Assembly (NCBI GenBank): GCA_013400115.1
Contig: VXBP01005581.1
Location: forward strand, 62,001 to 126,000
Direction of reading: 5' to 3'
Length of the DNA stretch: 64,000 bases
Source of the DNA: Rhinopomastus cyanomelas
Lineage: Eukaryota; Chordata; Aves; Bucerotiformes; Rhinopomastidae
The first letter of the stretch is position 1. Each line of letters starts with the position of its first letter. The notes beneath the pieces were generated by a model that was not told the DNA's origin, did not search any database, and saw only the letters and a list, made by a program, of their open reading frames with translations. This document shows positions 24,180 to 33,670 of this stretch, piece after piece. A program made the position numbers and the translations under genes.

Positions 24180-24525
24180 CCAGTACTTGAAGGGGCTGCG
24201 GGAAAGCTGGAGAGGGACTGCTTGTGAGGGACTCTAGTGGCAGGACAAGGGGGCAGTCTCAAGCTAAAAGAGGGGAGATTTAGATGAGATCTCAGGAAGA
24301 AATTCCTCTCTGTGAGGGTGCAGAGGCACTGGAGCAGGTTCCCCCAGGAACTTGTGGAGGCTCTGTGTGTGTGTGGTTGAACACTTACTTGCTGGAATTG
24401 TTCAAGGCCAGGCTGGATGGGACTCTGGACAATCTGATCTGATGAGAGGTGTCTCTACCCATGCCAGGGGGTTGGAACTAGATGGTCTCTGAGGTCTCTT
24501 CCAACATGAACCTCTGTGTGACTAT
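24180..24525 (+). mobile_element. CR1 LINE fragment, divergent subfamily
   Basis: Contains 'gcactggagcaggttcccccaggaacttgtgg', 'caaggccaggctggatgg' and the 3' end 'gggttggaactagatggtctctgaggtctcttccaac', which are the CR1 3' blocks of a subfamily with the 'aaggccaggctggatgggac' signature. It ends about 150 bases before exon 8. Confidence 0.85.
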
Positions 24526-24677
24526 TAGAGATGCACCATAACAGGTTCAGGCTGAAGCACTCGGTGGTTGGTGGCTTGGGAAATAATACCCTGTGCCTGG
24601 TGGGAGCGGATGAGACTCGATTGGGTTTTGTGGAGCACTATACAGCTTTTGAAAAGAGTTGCCTTGCCTTTCGACAG

Positions 24678-24761
24678 GCTTTGCTGGTACTCCAGGATAC
24701 CTTTCTCCAGAGGTGTTACGGAAGGATCCTTATGGAAAACCCGTGGATATGTGGGCATGTG
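24678..24761 (+). CDS. CAMK2D: CAMK2D exon 8 (residues 173-201, activation segment)
   Basis: This 84-bp exon follows 'tcgacag' and precedes 'gtaaga'. It completes Gly173 and reads [20 protein letters not shown] then PVDMWAC, with one base of Gly201. It covers the activation segment, the P+1 loop and the APE-like SPE motif, and the start of helix alphaF. As in all CaMKII there is no phosphorylatable activation-loop threonine equivalent to that of CaMKI. PVDMW is the delta-specific form (alpha L, beta/gamma I at that Met), a strong reason for the isoform call. Confidence 0.97.
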
Positions 24762-25577
24762 GTAAGAACTGACTCTGAAGGACAATGTTCAGTCTGCCAG
24801 AGGGTGCTCGGAGGGAGGGATGTGCCCCAAGCACATCACAAGCTGCATTGGACAGGCTGCTCCTGGTAAAATTCAGTGCTTGTTTTCGGAAGAGCCCGGC
24901 ATCATCCCACCACCTTGGGGCTTTTTAAAGTTCTTTCTGAAGTTGTTTTGGACCTGTAGTTCCAAACTGTGAAGCAGACTGTCTGGTAGCGAGCGATGTC
25001 TTTCTCAAGCCGTTCTTGAAACAGCAATTTCAGGTGACTGGCGGGTGGCAGCTACCTGGCTGAGAACAATTGGTGGTTTCCTTGTTTTCCTCCCTCCCGC
25101 ACGGATCGGGTCGTGTTTGTGGCAGCACTTGCCTTTAGTCAGGATGAATCATCCCTGCTAGATGGGCAGATGGACTTCTCTGCATTTCCTAGTGCCCGTT
25201 TATACAGATAAATTGATTTGCCCAAATGGCCTTTGCGTGAGCTCTGTAGCCACCAGTAGCAGCCATTATAAAGCCAGAGGTAGTGGAAAAGGCCTTTTCC
25301 TTGAATCCTTTCCAGTTGTTTCTCTGGCTGGCTGGACGTTTCCAGCATTCCTCATCTGGTGTTTTGTCAGGAGCTCGTTGCTGCCCACACCCACGCTCTG
25401 CAGAGGAGCTTCTCCTGCAAACCCACGTTCACTCTCTTTTCCAGAGTGAAGGGGAGGACTTGTCAGTAGCTGGGATAATGCCTGTGACCCGTCTGTTTTA
25501 CGCAGTTGTTGGGTGCCCAGTACGTTCCTGGGGTTTGTCTCTCAAAAGCCCTTAATGCTGCTGTGGATTCTCTGCAG
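24762..25577 (+). other. CAMK2D: CAMK2D intron 8
   Basis: An 816-bp intron of unique sequence with no repeat copy and no other feature that I can see. Confidence 0.88.
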
Positions 25578-25672
25578 GTGTCATTCTGTACATCCTCCTG
25601 GTGGGATATCCCCCGTTCTGGGACGAGGACCAGCACAGGCTGTATCAGCAGATCAAGGCTGGTGCTTACGAT
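25578..25672 (+). CDS. CAMK2D: CAMK2D exon 9 (residues 201-232, C-lobe)
   Basis: This 95-bp exon lies between 'tctctgcag' and 'gtacgt'. It completes Gly201 and reads VILYILLVGYPPFWDEDQHR then LYQQIKAGAYD. It forms helix alphaF and helix alphaG of the C-lobe; the Trp215/Glu217/Asp218 region takes part in docking of substrates and of the regulatory segment. DQHRL is the alpha/delta form (beta and gamma have DQHKL). It ends on a codon boundary. Confidence 0.97.
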
Positions 25673-26829
25673 GTACGTACCTACTCTGTCTGTTTAGTCC
25701 CTTCTAATTGCACCTTTGCAGAGGAGTGAAAAGGGAAGTCAGAATTATCTCCGAAGTGTTTTTGCTTGGTTGTCTTTATGAGCTGCTTGGTGTAGTAGAT
25801 GTCACTTCAGGAGCAGGAGCCTTCCAGGGACGGAGCAGCCTGCGCTTGTTGACATCTGATTTCCCCACAACTCCCTTGTCAGGTCCCTGTGGAACTCACG
25901 CAAGTGTGTGTTGTGCTGACAAGCCTGTTCAGACCCCAGCTGGCTCTCAAAGGCCTGTGTTCATACATCCAGCAACTATTTATACCCCACATGCTCCACT
26001 GCTGTAGGGCTAGCATGAGGACTTTACTGAGACCAAGCAAGCAAGGAGTTTGCATAATAACTCCCAATATGTTGGCCTTTGTTAGAAGAGAAAATCAGTC
26101 TCTAAAGTGGTGCATGACCGCCCACCGCTCAGACGAGTGGGGTCTGTTGTCCTGCCTGCTGCTGATTTAGTGCAGTGGGTTCGCGTTTCTGTATTGGCGT
26201 TAGGAATAAACCTAGAGGTCAAAGTTGTGAAGGAGAAGAAAAACATTCCTTGTAAGATTGCCTGCTTCCGTCTTCTCTGCTTGCTGCAGACTGCTTTTTT
26301 GCCCTTAAAGCTGGTTAGGTTCACCACCAGTTAGTGGAGCAGAGTAGCAATACACATCCTGAGGGAAACGTCTTCTGAGGAGAGATGGAGAGAGCTGGGG
26401 CTGTTTAGGTTGAGGAAGAGGAGGCTGAGGGGAGACCTCATTGCTCTCTACAGCTGTCTGAAAGGACATTGTAGAGATGTTGGTGCTGGGCTCTTCTCAC
26501 AGGCAATTAGTGACAGAACCAGAGGGAAGGGCCTCAAGCTCCAACAGGGGTGGGTTAGATGGGACATCAGGAAGAAATTCTTCGTGCAGAGATTGCTCAG
26601 GCCCTGGGATCGGCTGCCCAGGGTGGGGGTTGAGTCCCCATCCCTGCATGAGCTTAAAAGCTGCTTAGATGTGGTGTTGGGGGATCTGGTTTGTAGAGTA
26701 GGATTGATGGTTGGACTCAATGATCCCAGGGGTCTTTTCCAACCCGAGTGATTCTCCAAGTCTATGAAAATTGAGTAAAGACTGCACAAGATAAATATAA
26801 ACAGGTGGTTTTTCCTTTTCATTCCAAAG
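25673..26829 (+). other. CAMK2D: CAMK2D intron 9
   Basis: A 1.2-kb intron, one third of which is a sense-strand CR1 copy (26374-26768) that ends about 60 bases before the acceptor of exon 10. Confidence 0.85.
26374..26768 (+). mobile_element. CR1 LINE fragment
   Basis: Runs from 'gaggagagatggagagagctggggc' through 'ggctgaggggagacctcattg' and 'ggctgcccagggtggggg' to the 3' end 'ggttggactcaatgatcccaggggtcttttccaacc'. Same subfamily as the copies at 30410 and 43595. It leaves a 113-residue open frame, which is CR1-derived. Confidence 0.9.
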
Positions 26830-26952
26830 TTTCCCTCACCCGAGTGGGACACAGTGACTCCCGAAGCAAAAGACCTTATCAATAAAATGCTAACTATCAA
26901 CCCAGCCAAACGTATCACGGCGTCGGAAGCACTGAAGCACCCATGGATCTGT
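26830..26952 (+). CDS. CAMK2D: CAMK2D exon 10 (residues 233-273, end of kinase domain)
   Basis: This 123-bp, in-frame exon lies between 'attccaaag' and 'gtaagt'. It reads [20 protein letters not shown] then [20 protein letters not shown] and C. It covers helices alphaG to alphaI of the C-lobe, including the conserved Arg260 of the kinase core that pairs with the Glu of the SPE motif. KDLINK and TASEAL are delta-type (beta/gamma KNLINQ). It ends immediately before the regulatory segment. Confidence 0.97.
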
Positions 26953-27524
26953 GTAAGTACTTTCCACAGTCCTACAGGATAACGTGGCAGAGAAACCAGC
27001 TTCTCGTGGTGGTTGGAGGGTCATTTTTAACGTCTCCTTACTCATGCAGCTGATGAACTGGGAGAGCATAAGTCTGTAGTTACACGGGTGCAGTGTCTGC
27101 GCTCTCAGACTGGGATAAGGTTTTTGAAGCCCTGGTTTTGTGCTGCAGAAGCTCCCGGCTAAAATTTGAGCACTGTTGGTAGTTCTCAGAGGAAAAAATG
27201 TGCAAGGAAATAACTTAGGGTTAGATAAGGCTTTGCTGTCAGGCTGCTCACTTATGTTTGTGCCCCGTAAGCCAGATTCCAAGAGCTTATGTCTGTCTTA
27301 GTCCCCGTCTCTTTCAAGACACCTTAACACATGGGAAAAGCTGAGTGTGAGGAGGCCTTGTGTTTATTGCTTTGGCCATTTCCCAGGTGGGTAGAAACCT
27401 CTGCAAGGGGGTAGTCAGGGCAGGACTAAAAGGTCCAAGTTTTACACCACGCGGGCTGTTGTAGAGTAAATAAAGTGCTGGACACGTGGCTAGGTGCCTT
27501 AAAGTGGTTCTTCTCTTCTCTTAG
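26953..27524 (+). other. CAMK2D: CAMK2D intron 10
   Basis: A 572-bp unique intron with a strong pyrimidine tract before the acceptor 'cttctcttag'. Nothing else seen. Confidence 0.88.
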
Positions 27525-27608
27525 CAACGTTCTACTGTTGCCTCCATGATGCACAGACAAGAGACTGTAGATTGCTTGAAGAAGTTCAATGCAAGAAGAA
27601 AACTAAAG
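27525..27608 (+). CDS. CAMK2D: CAMK2D exon 11 (residues 274-301, autoinhibitory segment with Thr287)
   Basis: This 84-bp exon reads QRSTVASMMHRQETVDCLKK then FNARRKLK, and ends before 'gtaaga'. Thr287 (codon at 27564-27566) is the autophosphorylation site that makes the kinase Ca2+-independent. Met281/Met282 (27546-27551) are the residues oxidised in the ROS-activated form, and Ser280 is the O-GlcNAc site of mammalian CaMKII. The Arg-Arg-Lys-Leu-Lys stretch begins the calmodulin-binding site. All of these residues are intact. Confidence 0.98.
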
Positions 27609-28102
27609 GTAAGAGCAAAACCTTCTGCAAGGCTGAGTAGCTCATTTGGGGAAGGTACAACCATGGTCCCCAAGCAAATGATTGCTTGACTGTCATGCTG
27701 AAATGAGCTGTTAGATGGATGCCTTTGGCATGAGGATCTTTCATGGAAGCGAGTAGGACACGGGCTAATGGACAGTTATAATAACAGTCATTTAATGACA
27801 AAGACTTGGTTGAGGGAGGATCCTTAAAGTTCCTCTTTCAGATGATTGTGTGTCACGTACTCGCTGTTGCTAGATACGTGAGCTCAGCAGGCTTGCTGAC
27901 AGCTGTGTAATTGAGATGAAATGACAGTCGATGCGTTCCTCGCATCGCGCCGGCTCCGTAGTGCGGAGACAATCCGTTCCGTCACGGTTAGTTTAGTCAT
28001 TAATGTCATTCACGCCTCTGTTTTCCTTTTTGTTGTGTCGTGTTCACGTTCAGAGTTTTACACAAGTGTGATGCTAATTTGAGACAATGTGTGTGCACAC
28101 AG
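27609..28102 (+). other. CAMK2D: CAMK2D intron 11
   Basis: A 494-bp unique intron, the shortest in the window. It holds nothing that I recognise beyond its splice signals. Confidence 0.88.
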
Positions 28103-28145
28103 GGGGCCATTTTGACAACTATGCTGGCTACCAGAAATTTCTCAG
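28103..28145 (+). CDS. CAMK2D: CAMK2D exon 12 (residues 302-315, calmodulin-binding helix)
   Basis: This 43-bp exon lies between 'cacacag' and 'gtatgt'. It reads GAILTTMLATRNFS and one base of the next codon. It completes the calmodulin-binding helix. Thr306 and Thr307 (28115-28120) are the inhibitory autophosphorylation sites that block calmodulin rebinding. The exon leaves the frame at +1, and only exon 13 restores it, so exon 13 is not a free cassette. Confidence 0.97.
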
Positions 28146-28261
28146 GTATGTTCACCGAGCTTCCACATACACGTGGTTTTTGTCTTTGGGTGCCTCTGAT
28201 GACTGAGATCAAATCAAGATCAATTAATATAGAAAAATCTTTGTTATTCAGGACTATTCAA

Positions 28262-28498
28262 GTGTGATAGGAGGTTCCACATCAATCTGAGAAGGAACTT
28301 CTTCCCAGTAAGGGTGACAGAGCCCTGGAAGGGGCTGCCCAGGGAGGTTGTGGAGTCTCCTTCTCTGGAGACGTTTACAACCCGCCTGGACACGTTCCCG
28401 TGCGACTTGGTCTGGGTGATCCTGCTGTGTCAGGGGGATTGGACTGGGTGATCTTTTGAGGTCCCTTCCAATCCCTGATGTTCTGTGATTCTGTGATG
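28262..28498 (+). mobile_element. CR1 LINE fragment
   Basis: Starts at the 'ataggaggttccacatcaatctgagaagg' block and ends with '..cttccaatccctgatgttctgtgattctgtgat'. 5' truncated at nearly the same place as the copies at 43789, 48183 and 59003, which is a common truncation point among copies in this window. Confidence 0.92.
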
Positions 28499-28540
28499 TA
28501 TCTCAAGTTGTTTCCTTTGCAGAAGCTATCAAGAGAGTTT

Positions 28541-28630
28541 AAGCTGTTGGGGCAAAGGATTGGACTAGATGATCTTTCGAGGTCTCTTCCAATCCCTAAC
28601 GATTCTGTGGGTCTGTGATTCTATGATTAT
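28541..28630 (+). mobile_element. CR1 LINE 3' end fragment
   Basis: Only the last part of CR1 is present: 'gattggactagatgatctttcgaggtctcttccaatcc' and a 'gattctgtgggtctgtgattctatgatt' tail. It lies about 40 bases after the previous copy and is a separate, very short insertion or a partial tandem copy of that copy's 3' end. Confidence 0.88.
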
Positions 28631-30409
28631 TAGTCTAATGTTCAGTACAACGCGAGTTGTTTTCCTTAGAGTTCTCTGTCATAAACCAGTGGTGTCCTCT
28701 CTGTTTGGGTGGAGGCAACCTGACAATAGAGAATGATGCTCCACAAGCATAAATACTTGTGTGTACCTGCAGGTACCTTTCTGTACCCCCAAAGTCATTG
28801 CAGGATTCAAAGTAACAACAATCCTGCGTATTCACCCTGTATCGCGTTGCTAAGGAGTAGGAAACCTACTACGAGTCCCTTAATGCCTCATGTGATACCA
28901 AAAGAGATGTGTCCTCTCCCTGCAATGATTTCGTAGTGATATCCCTGGAGATGCAGATCTTTATCCTGAACCCATTTGAAGGAGAAGAGCTCAAATGAGT
29001 TTGCTGTTGGCAGAGCTAGAATTGCCCTCAGCAGCGGCGGCGCCAGCGGTGCGCTGCGGTGCTGAATCTTTGGCGTTCCAAGGAAGAAGGGCAGGCTGGC
29101 AGAGCAGCGATTCCCCCGCTCCTCCGACGCTCTGCTCTCGCTGTCGGAGCGCGGCACAAACGAATTCACGCCAGAAGCATCGGCGTGCTCTCGGCGTGTT
29201 CCGAGTAACAGTGAGCACTGAGTCATCTCCAACAGGCACCCGATGGTGACTGCGAGAGCAGCACGTGCGGCCCGCCGTGCGGGTTCTGCCTGGGCTGGGT
29301 TCACACCCCCTAACACAGACGGCAGCTGCGTGAATCGCGTTGGGTTACGCTTCACAAATTGCTGTTCATTCCAGAGGTGGGAGTGCTGGGGGCTCTTGTC
29401 TTGTCAAAGTGAATTACTACCCTGTTTTCAAACGTCCATCGCTTCCCGTCACTTCTCACAAGAGTCACTGGATCCATAAAGGTCTGTTTTCTGTTTCACG
29501 AACCAAGACAAAGCTGGTGGAATTTAAAACCAGTGTAAAACAATTGAAAAATGATGTGAAAATCAATGTGCAGTTGGGCACGATGAGCAGGCGGGGGGTT
29601 GGCTTTGAGTTGGACTGTTTCCCCCCCCACCTGTCACCTCCCGTTAGACTCCTTAAACGAAGTGCATTGCTTTGGGCTTTGTTTTGGGGTCTTCTTTCCA
29701 CCTCTCATCTCTGTTTTGCACCGTAAGAAACTGGGATGTTTATTTTCGAGTCGTTGGTTGACTGTACCTCATTGCCAAGCATGATTTTGAAGGTCATTTG
29801 TCCATACGGATGTGGTTATAAAAGTGTTTTGTTTTCCTTTTTCTTTCTTCCTTTTATGTGGAATGTGTATTTCTTGTGAGGTAAGACCCTCAGCACGTGA
29901 AAGGAACTCGTTTTCTTCTCCTCCTCTCAGTCACAGTTGCTGTTTGTCCTCAATCACTTTCCTTTCTACCTGTTGTCACGACACCGTTTCCTTCGGGCTG
30001 CTTCCTGGCCTATGAGCGCTGCCTTGGGTTTTATTTCCAGCCGTTGCTTGTAGTTGTCAGAACTCTCTGGTTGTGGGCTTAGTGTAGACGGTGCTGATTG
30101 CTTCGCTGCTGCAACCTGTTCAACTCCTTGGTTTGTCTGCAGTATCTGTGCTGAAAGAGAGAGGCTTCCAAATGTGTTAGCCGCACATTCCAGCGAAGGC
30201 AGCCGAGTACGGACCGTGTCCGGTGACACCAAATACTGCCCAGTAATCCACAGCCGCTGCCTGTGCCGCGGACACGGGACTTGTAGTTAGTGCTTCTGGT
30301 GGCCATCTGATTGTCCACATGCAGCGTGTTTCTTCAGCATGAAAAAGCCCTGACGCTTCACGCACGACTTTAGCGACAGAACCTGCTGCTGTTTGAGCTG
30401 TAAAGAGCT

Positions 30410-30693
30410 TCTGGTCTCTTCTCACAAGCAGTTAGTGACAGAACAAGAGGGGATGGGTTCAAGCTACAGCAGGGGAGGGTTAGACGTGATAATAGGAAAA
30501 CCTTTTCCCAGAAAGGGTGGTCAGGCCCTAGAATGGGCTGCCCAGGGAGGTGATTGAGTCACCTTCCCTGCAAGTATTAAAGATGGTTTGCATGAGGTGT
30601 TGAGGGATCTGGTTTAGGGGTGAACTAGCAAAGTAGGGCAAGTAGTCGGACTCCGTGATCCCAGGGGTCTTCCCCAGCCAGAGTGACTGTGAT
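30410..30693 (+). mobile_element. CR1 LINE fragment
   Basis: Contains 'ctggtctcttctcacaagcagttagtgacagaacaagagg', 'gggctgcccagggaggtgattgagtcacc' and the 3' end 'ggactccgtgatcccaggggtcttccccagcc'. Same subfamily as the 26374 copy, somewhat more worn. Confidence 0.88.
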
Positions 30694-31663
30694 TTATCTC
30701 TTCCCACGTTTTTTGTAAGGACTGAAGGTATAAAACAGGCTTTAAAAGCAACAAACTTCTTGCCTTAGGTTTTAGAAAGCTCTTTGCTTTCCCCAAAATG
30801 AATTTCAGAAGTTGGCTGAGCTCCCACAAGACTTGTGCTGACGTGAAACCCAGGCAGTGTGGCAACAGGATGGCTGCTATCTCCAAAATAGACCTCAAAG
30901 AGTGTCTCTTCAATATTAATTGCCAAGAACATGCAGTGGTCCCGTTACGTAACGCGGGCACTGCTATTTTTTGCTCATGTTAGCTGTAAATCACAGGCCT
31001 GGGGAGAGTTCTAATGGTAGTGTTGGCCCGTGGCCATCATTAATAAACTATGTTTGGCAGGCTGGGATGTTACCCAAACGATAGAGCGATTTGATTTCAC
31101 TTTGGAGTTTTATGAACGAGGAAATAACGGGCGTGGGTGATGTCGGCTCCTTTTCGGCGGTGACGCTGCGTTTTTGTAGACCCAGCCTGTGAGTTTTTCC
31201 TGCTCCAGAGTGGAGTAGATTTAACCAGTAGTCTGCAAATGCAGAAGTTAACTTTGTGTTTAAAGCAGCTCATGGGGCTCAGATACCCTCAGCTAGTCTG
31301 AGCAGCCTTAGGCCAGCAAGGTCCAGTTGCTTTGTGGGGAGGTTTTGTAGCTGTGAAGAGGAGGACACTGGTAGCAATGGGAGTGCTGCACCAGGTGGTT
31401 GGCTGCAGCATTTCCCCTTCCCAGTTGCTTCTACTTTGAAGCAAAACGTGTGGTGGGATTTGAAGCCTTCCCACCCAGTGACGTTACTAGAGGTGAAGTG
31501 CTGCCCAGAGGTCCCCACCGCTGCGAAGAACTGGGATCAGGACACAGCACGATTCAGAAAGCAGCAGCTTTTCTTCGTGAGAAGTCAGAGCAAAGGCTGC
31601 CCTTCGTTACTCCAAACGCCCGAGTGCTCCTCCAGAGCAACGCCTGGCGGACACCCTCTTCTG

Positions 31664-31685
31664 CCTTCCTTCCTTCCTTCCTTCC
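31664..31685. repeat. (TTCC)n microsatellite
   Basis: About five TTCC units within a pyrimidine-rich stretch of intron 12. Confidence 0.85.
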
Positions 31686-31852
31686 AACTTGCCTGAGCTT
31701 TCGCGCGAGGTGACTGATGCAGCCACGGTGGGGTGCCCCCAAAGAGCCATTGCCCAGAGGTGCTGTTTGCAAGCCAGCTCCACCTTTTCCCATTTTAAAA
31801 CTAAAACTTACTTTCTACAAATTGGAAAGATCCAAACGTTTTAATAGACCAA

Positions 31853-31977
31853 GGTACCTCTTCAGGCCAGTGCCAGCACCTCGTGGGTCTGGTACTGGGC
31901 TAAGAGAACGTGGTACCTCCCTGTGCCCTTCAGGTCGGTGCCAGCACCTCACTGCTCTGGTGCTGGTTGCCTGTACC
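31853..31977 (+). repeat. Imperfect tandem duplication, about 60-bp unit
   Basis: Two consecutive units each begin GGTACCTC and contain 'ttcaggycrgtgccagcacctc' followed by 'tctggtrctgg'. The units differ by a small insertion (cctgtgcc) and several substitutions. It ends about 200 bases upstream of exon 13. Confidence 0.7.
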
Positions 31978-32173
31978 TCGCTGCCGTACGAGCGGCTACC
32001 AGTGGGCTCTGCAGACACCTGGCTGTCAGAGCAGTACTTGGTCACAGTCGTATCCAGCTATCCCCATCCACCACTGTGAACATCCTGCAGTGGGCAAACC
32101 GAGCGTGTCCGTCTGAGCGGGCTGTCCTCAGGGGTCACTGCCTGGCACTGAACTGCTTTGTCTCGTTTTGCAG

Positions 32174-32211
32174 CAGCCAAGAGTTTGCTGAAAAAGCCGG
32201 ACGGCGTTAAG
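32174..32211 (+). CDS. CAMK2D: CAMK2D exon 13 (residues 316-328, start of linker)
   Basis: This 38-bp exon completes Ala316 and reads AKSLLKKPDGVK, ending before 'gtaggt'. It starts the linker between the regulatory segment and the hub. It restores the frame left by exon 12 and ends in phase 0, so any of the following exons that begin in phase 0 can join it: 14, 15, 16 or 17. The acceptor is a tandem NAGNAG (cagcag); use of the second AG would remove one Ala. Confidence 0.95.
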
Positions 32212-33637
32212 GTAGGTTAAACGCATCCTTCACGTCTGTTTTGTTAGTCACCACCTCTGGCTGCAACTTCTGCTAGTTTTTAGAATCAGTTGCTGCTGTT
32301 TCTTTCCTCAGTCAAATGTATTAAGTGCTGCTTATGTCTGAAGTTACCAAAGTTCTAGGTAAAGCTTAAGGAGTTAGATAAAACACTAAAGTAGTATAAA
32401 AAACTAAGCACTTGAGTAAGTGGGAGATAGAAAACGACCGGAGAAAATGCTTTTCTTGCTGTTTCACTGAAGGGTGATAGTGTAATTAATGAGTCAGTGT
32501 TATTAATTAGCTAATTCATGCTTTGGTGGTGGGCATGTCAGCTCCTTAAGGGGGGTCTGTGTGCAGCTCTGCTGCCTCCGCGTTTGCCCTGTTGCCTAGA
32601 GGCCGTGGAGGACCGAAGGTTTGCTGGTGGGCTTGGCTCCACATGAAGCGTGTCCTGCCAGCTGTACTGGCTGTGTCTGGCAGAACCACAGGGGTTTCGC
32701 TGCGTTACCAGACCAGCGCGTCCCGCCCGAGAGGCCTTGCGGAGAAGGGACCATTTTGGCAGCTTTCGTACGCGATTTCGCGCTCCTGTTCGCATGTCAC
32801 CAGACCCTGCAGGAGGAGAGGTGCTTCACAGACGAACGTTCTGGATAAATCCCTTGAAAAACAGCCAGGAAAAGAGTTCTCAAAAATACAAAATGGCCCC
32901 GTAACGAGAAACATTTTCTCTTTTCTCAGAAGGCTCCCAAAGACCAAAATAAGTGCCTCGGGCTTTCGTGCCACGATTCCAAAGAGACTCCTCCTACCTT
33001 AACAGAGCCCCGTGTGTTTGAATCTGTTTCGTAGTCCATTTGCTCCTGTTCTCCCGCGTACGCACGCCTTCCCCACCCAAAAATGACCAGAGTGCCTGAA
33101 ACCAACGCGAGTGCAGACGGTGTCTGTGCCTCTCGCTGCCGAGCAGTAGGCACCCTGGAGAAGCAAACGTTCCACGCTGGCCTGAACCCGTGAGGCACTC
33201 CCCTGCGGAACACACCCATTTCAACCTGCCTACCTGGGCAGCCTCTCCTTCTTAAATATCCTTCCTCCTACAGGCCTCTTGCGGTGTTTGTTAGACCTCA
33301 ATTTCAATTCCAATGTTGGAAAGACTAGTTGCCAAAATTCTGCCCCAATGACGCTGGGTTGGGCTTGGGTCCTTTGGTTTCCGGCACGTGTCGATGTGTC
33401 GGGCTGCACGGTCATGTGGAGCAAAGGGAGGAGATGTACCCCTGGGGAAGTCTGGTTGTGTCGGTTCTGTTGTGAGATGCTCTACCCTCCGCAGCGTTTT
33501 CCCACCCTTTCCCGCAGCTTAAGCTGTCTTTTTCTTAAGAAGCCGAACCCAAAATGTGCTGTTCTCCGTGCATCGCTGCTTGGAATCCAACCAGTCACAT
33601 TTTCTTCTTTTCCTTTCTCTCTGACTGGTCAATTCAG
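32212..33637 (+). other. CAMK2D: CAMK2D intron 13
   Basis: A 1.4-kb intron of unique sequence. The last 60 bases are strongly T/C-rich. The open frames at 32.5-33.2 kb overlap on both strands and show no recognisable protein. Confidence 0.83.
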
Positions 33638-33670
33638 AAAAGGAAGTCCAGTTCGAGTGTTCAGATGATG
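33638..33670 (+). CDS. CAMK2D: CAMK2D exon 14, nuclear-localisation cassette (delta-B)
   Basis: This 33-bp in-frame exon lies between 'aattcag' and 'gtgagg' and encodes KRKSSSSVQMM. With the last Lys of exon 13 it forms the KKRK nuclear-localisation signal of the delta-B (delta-3) isoform. Ser332, the first Ser after KRK, is known in mammals to block nuclear import when phosphorylated by CaMKI/IV. Being a multiple of three, it can be included or skipped. The sequence is identical to the mammalian exon as I recall it. Confidence 0.96.

Larger units (their letters stand above)
20733..24677 (+). other. CAMK2D: CAMK2D intron 7
   Basis: A 3.9-kb intron with two CR1 copies of opposite orientation (22800-23170 minus; 24180-24525 plus). 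A pyrimidine-rich block lies at about 21930-21970. I see no other gene or control element. Confidence 0.85.
28146..32173 (+). other. CAMK2D: CAMK2D intron 12
   Basis: A 4.0-kb intron with three sense CR1 pieces (28262-28498, 28541-28630, 30410-30693), a GC-rich stretch at about 29.0-29.35 kb, a TTCC repeat (31664-31685) and an imperfect 60-bp tandem duplication (31853-31977) about 200 bases before exon 13. It is the first intron of the variable linker region. Confidence 0.83.
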
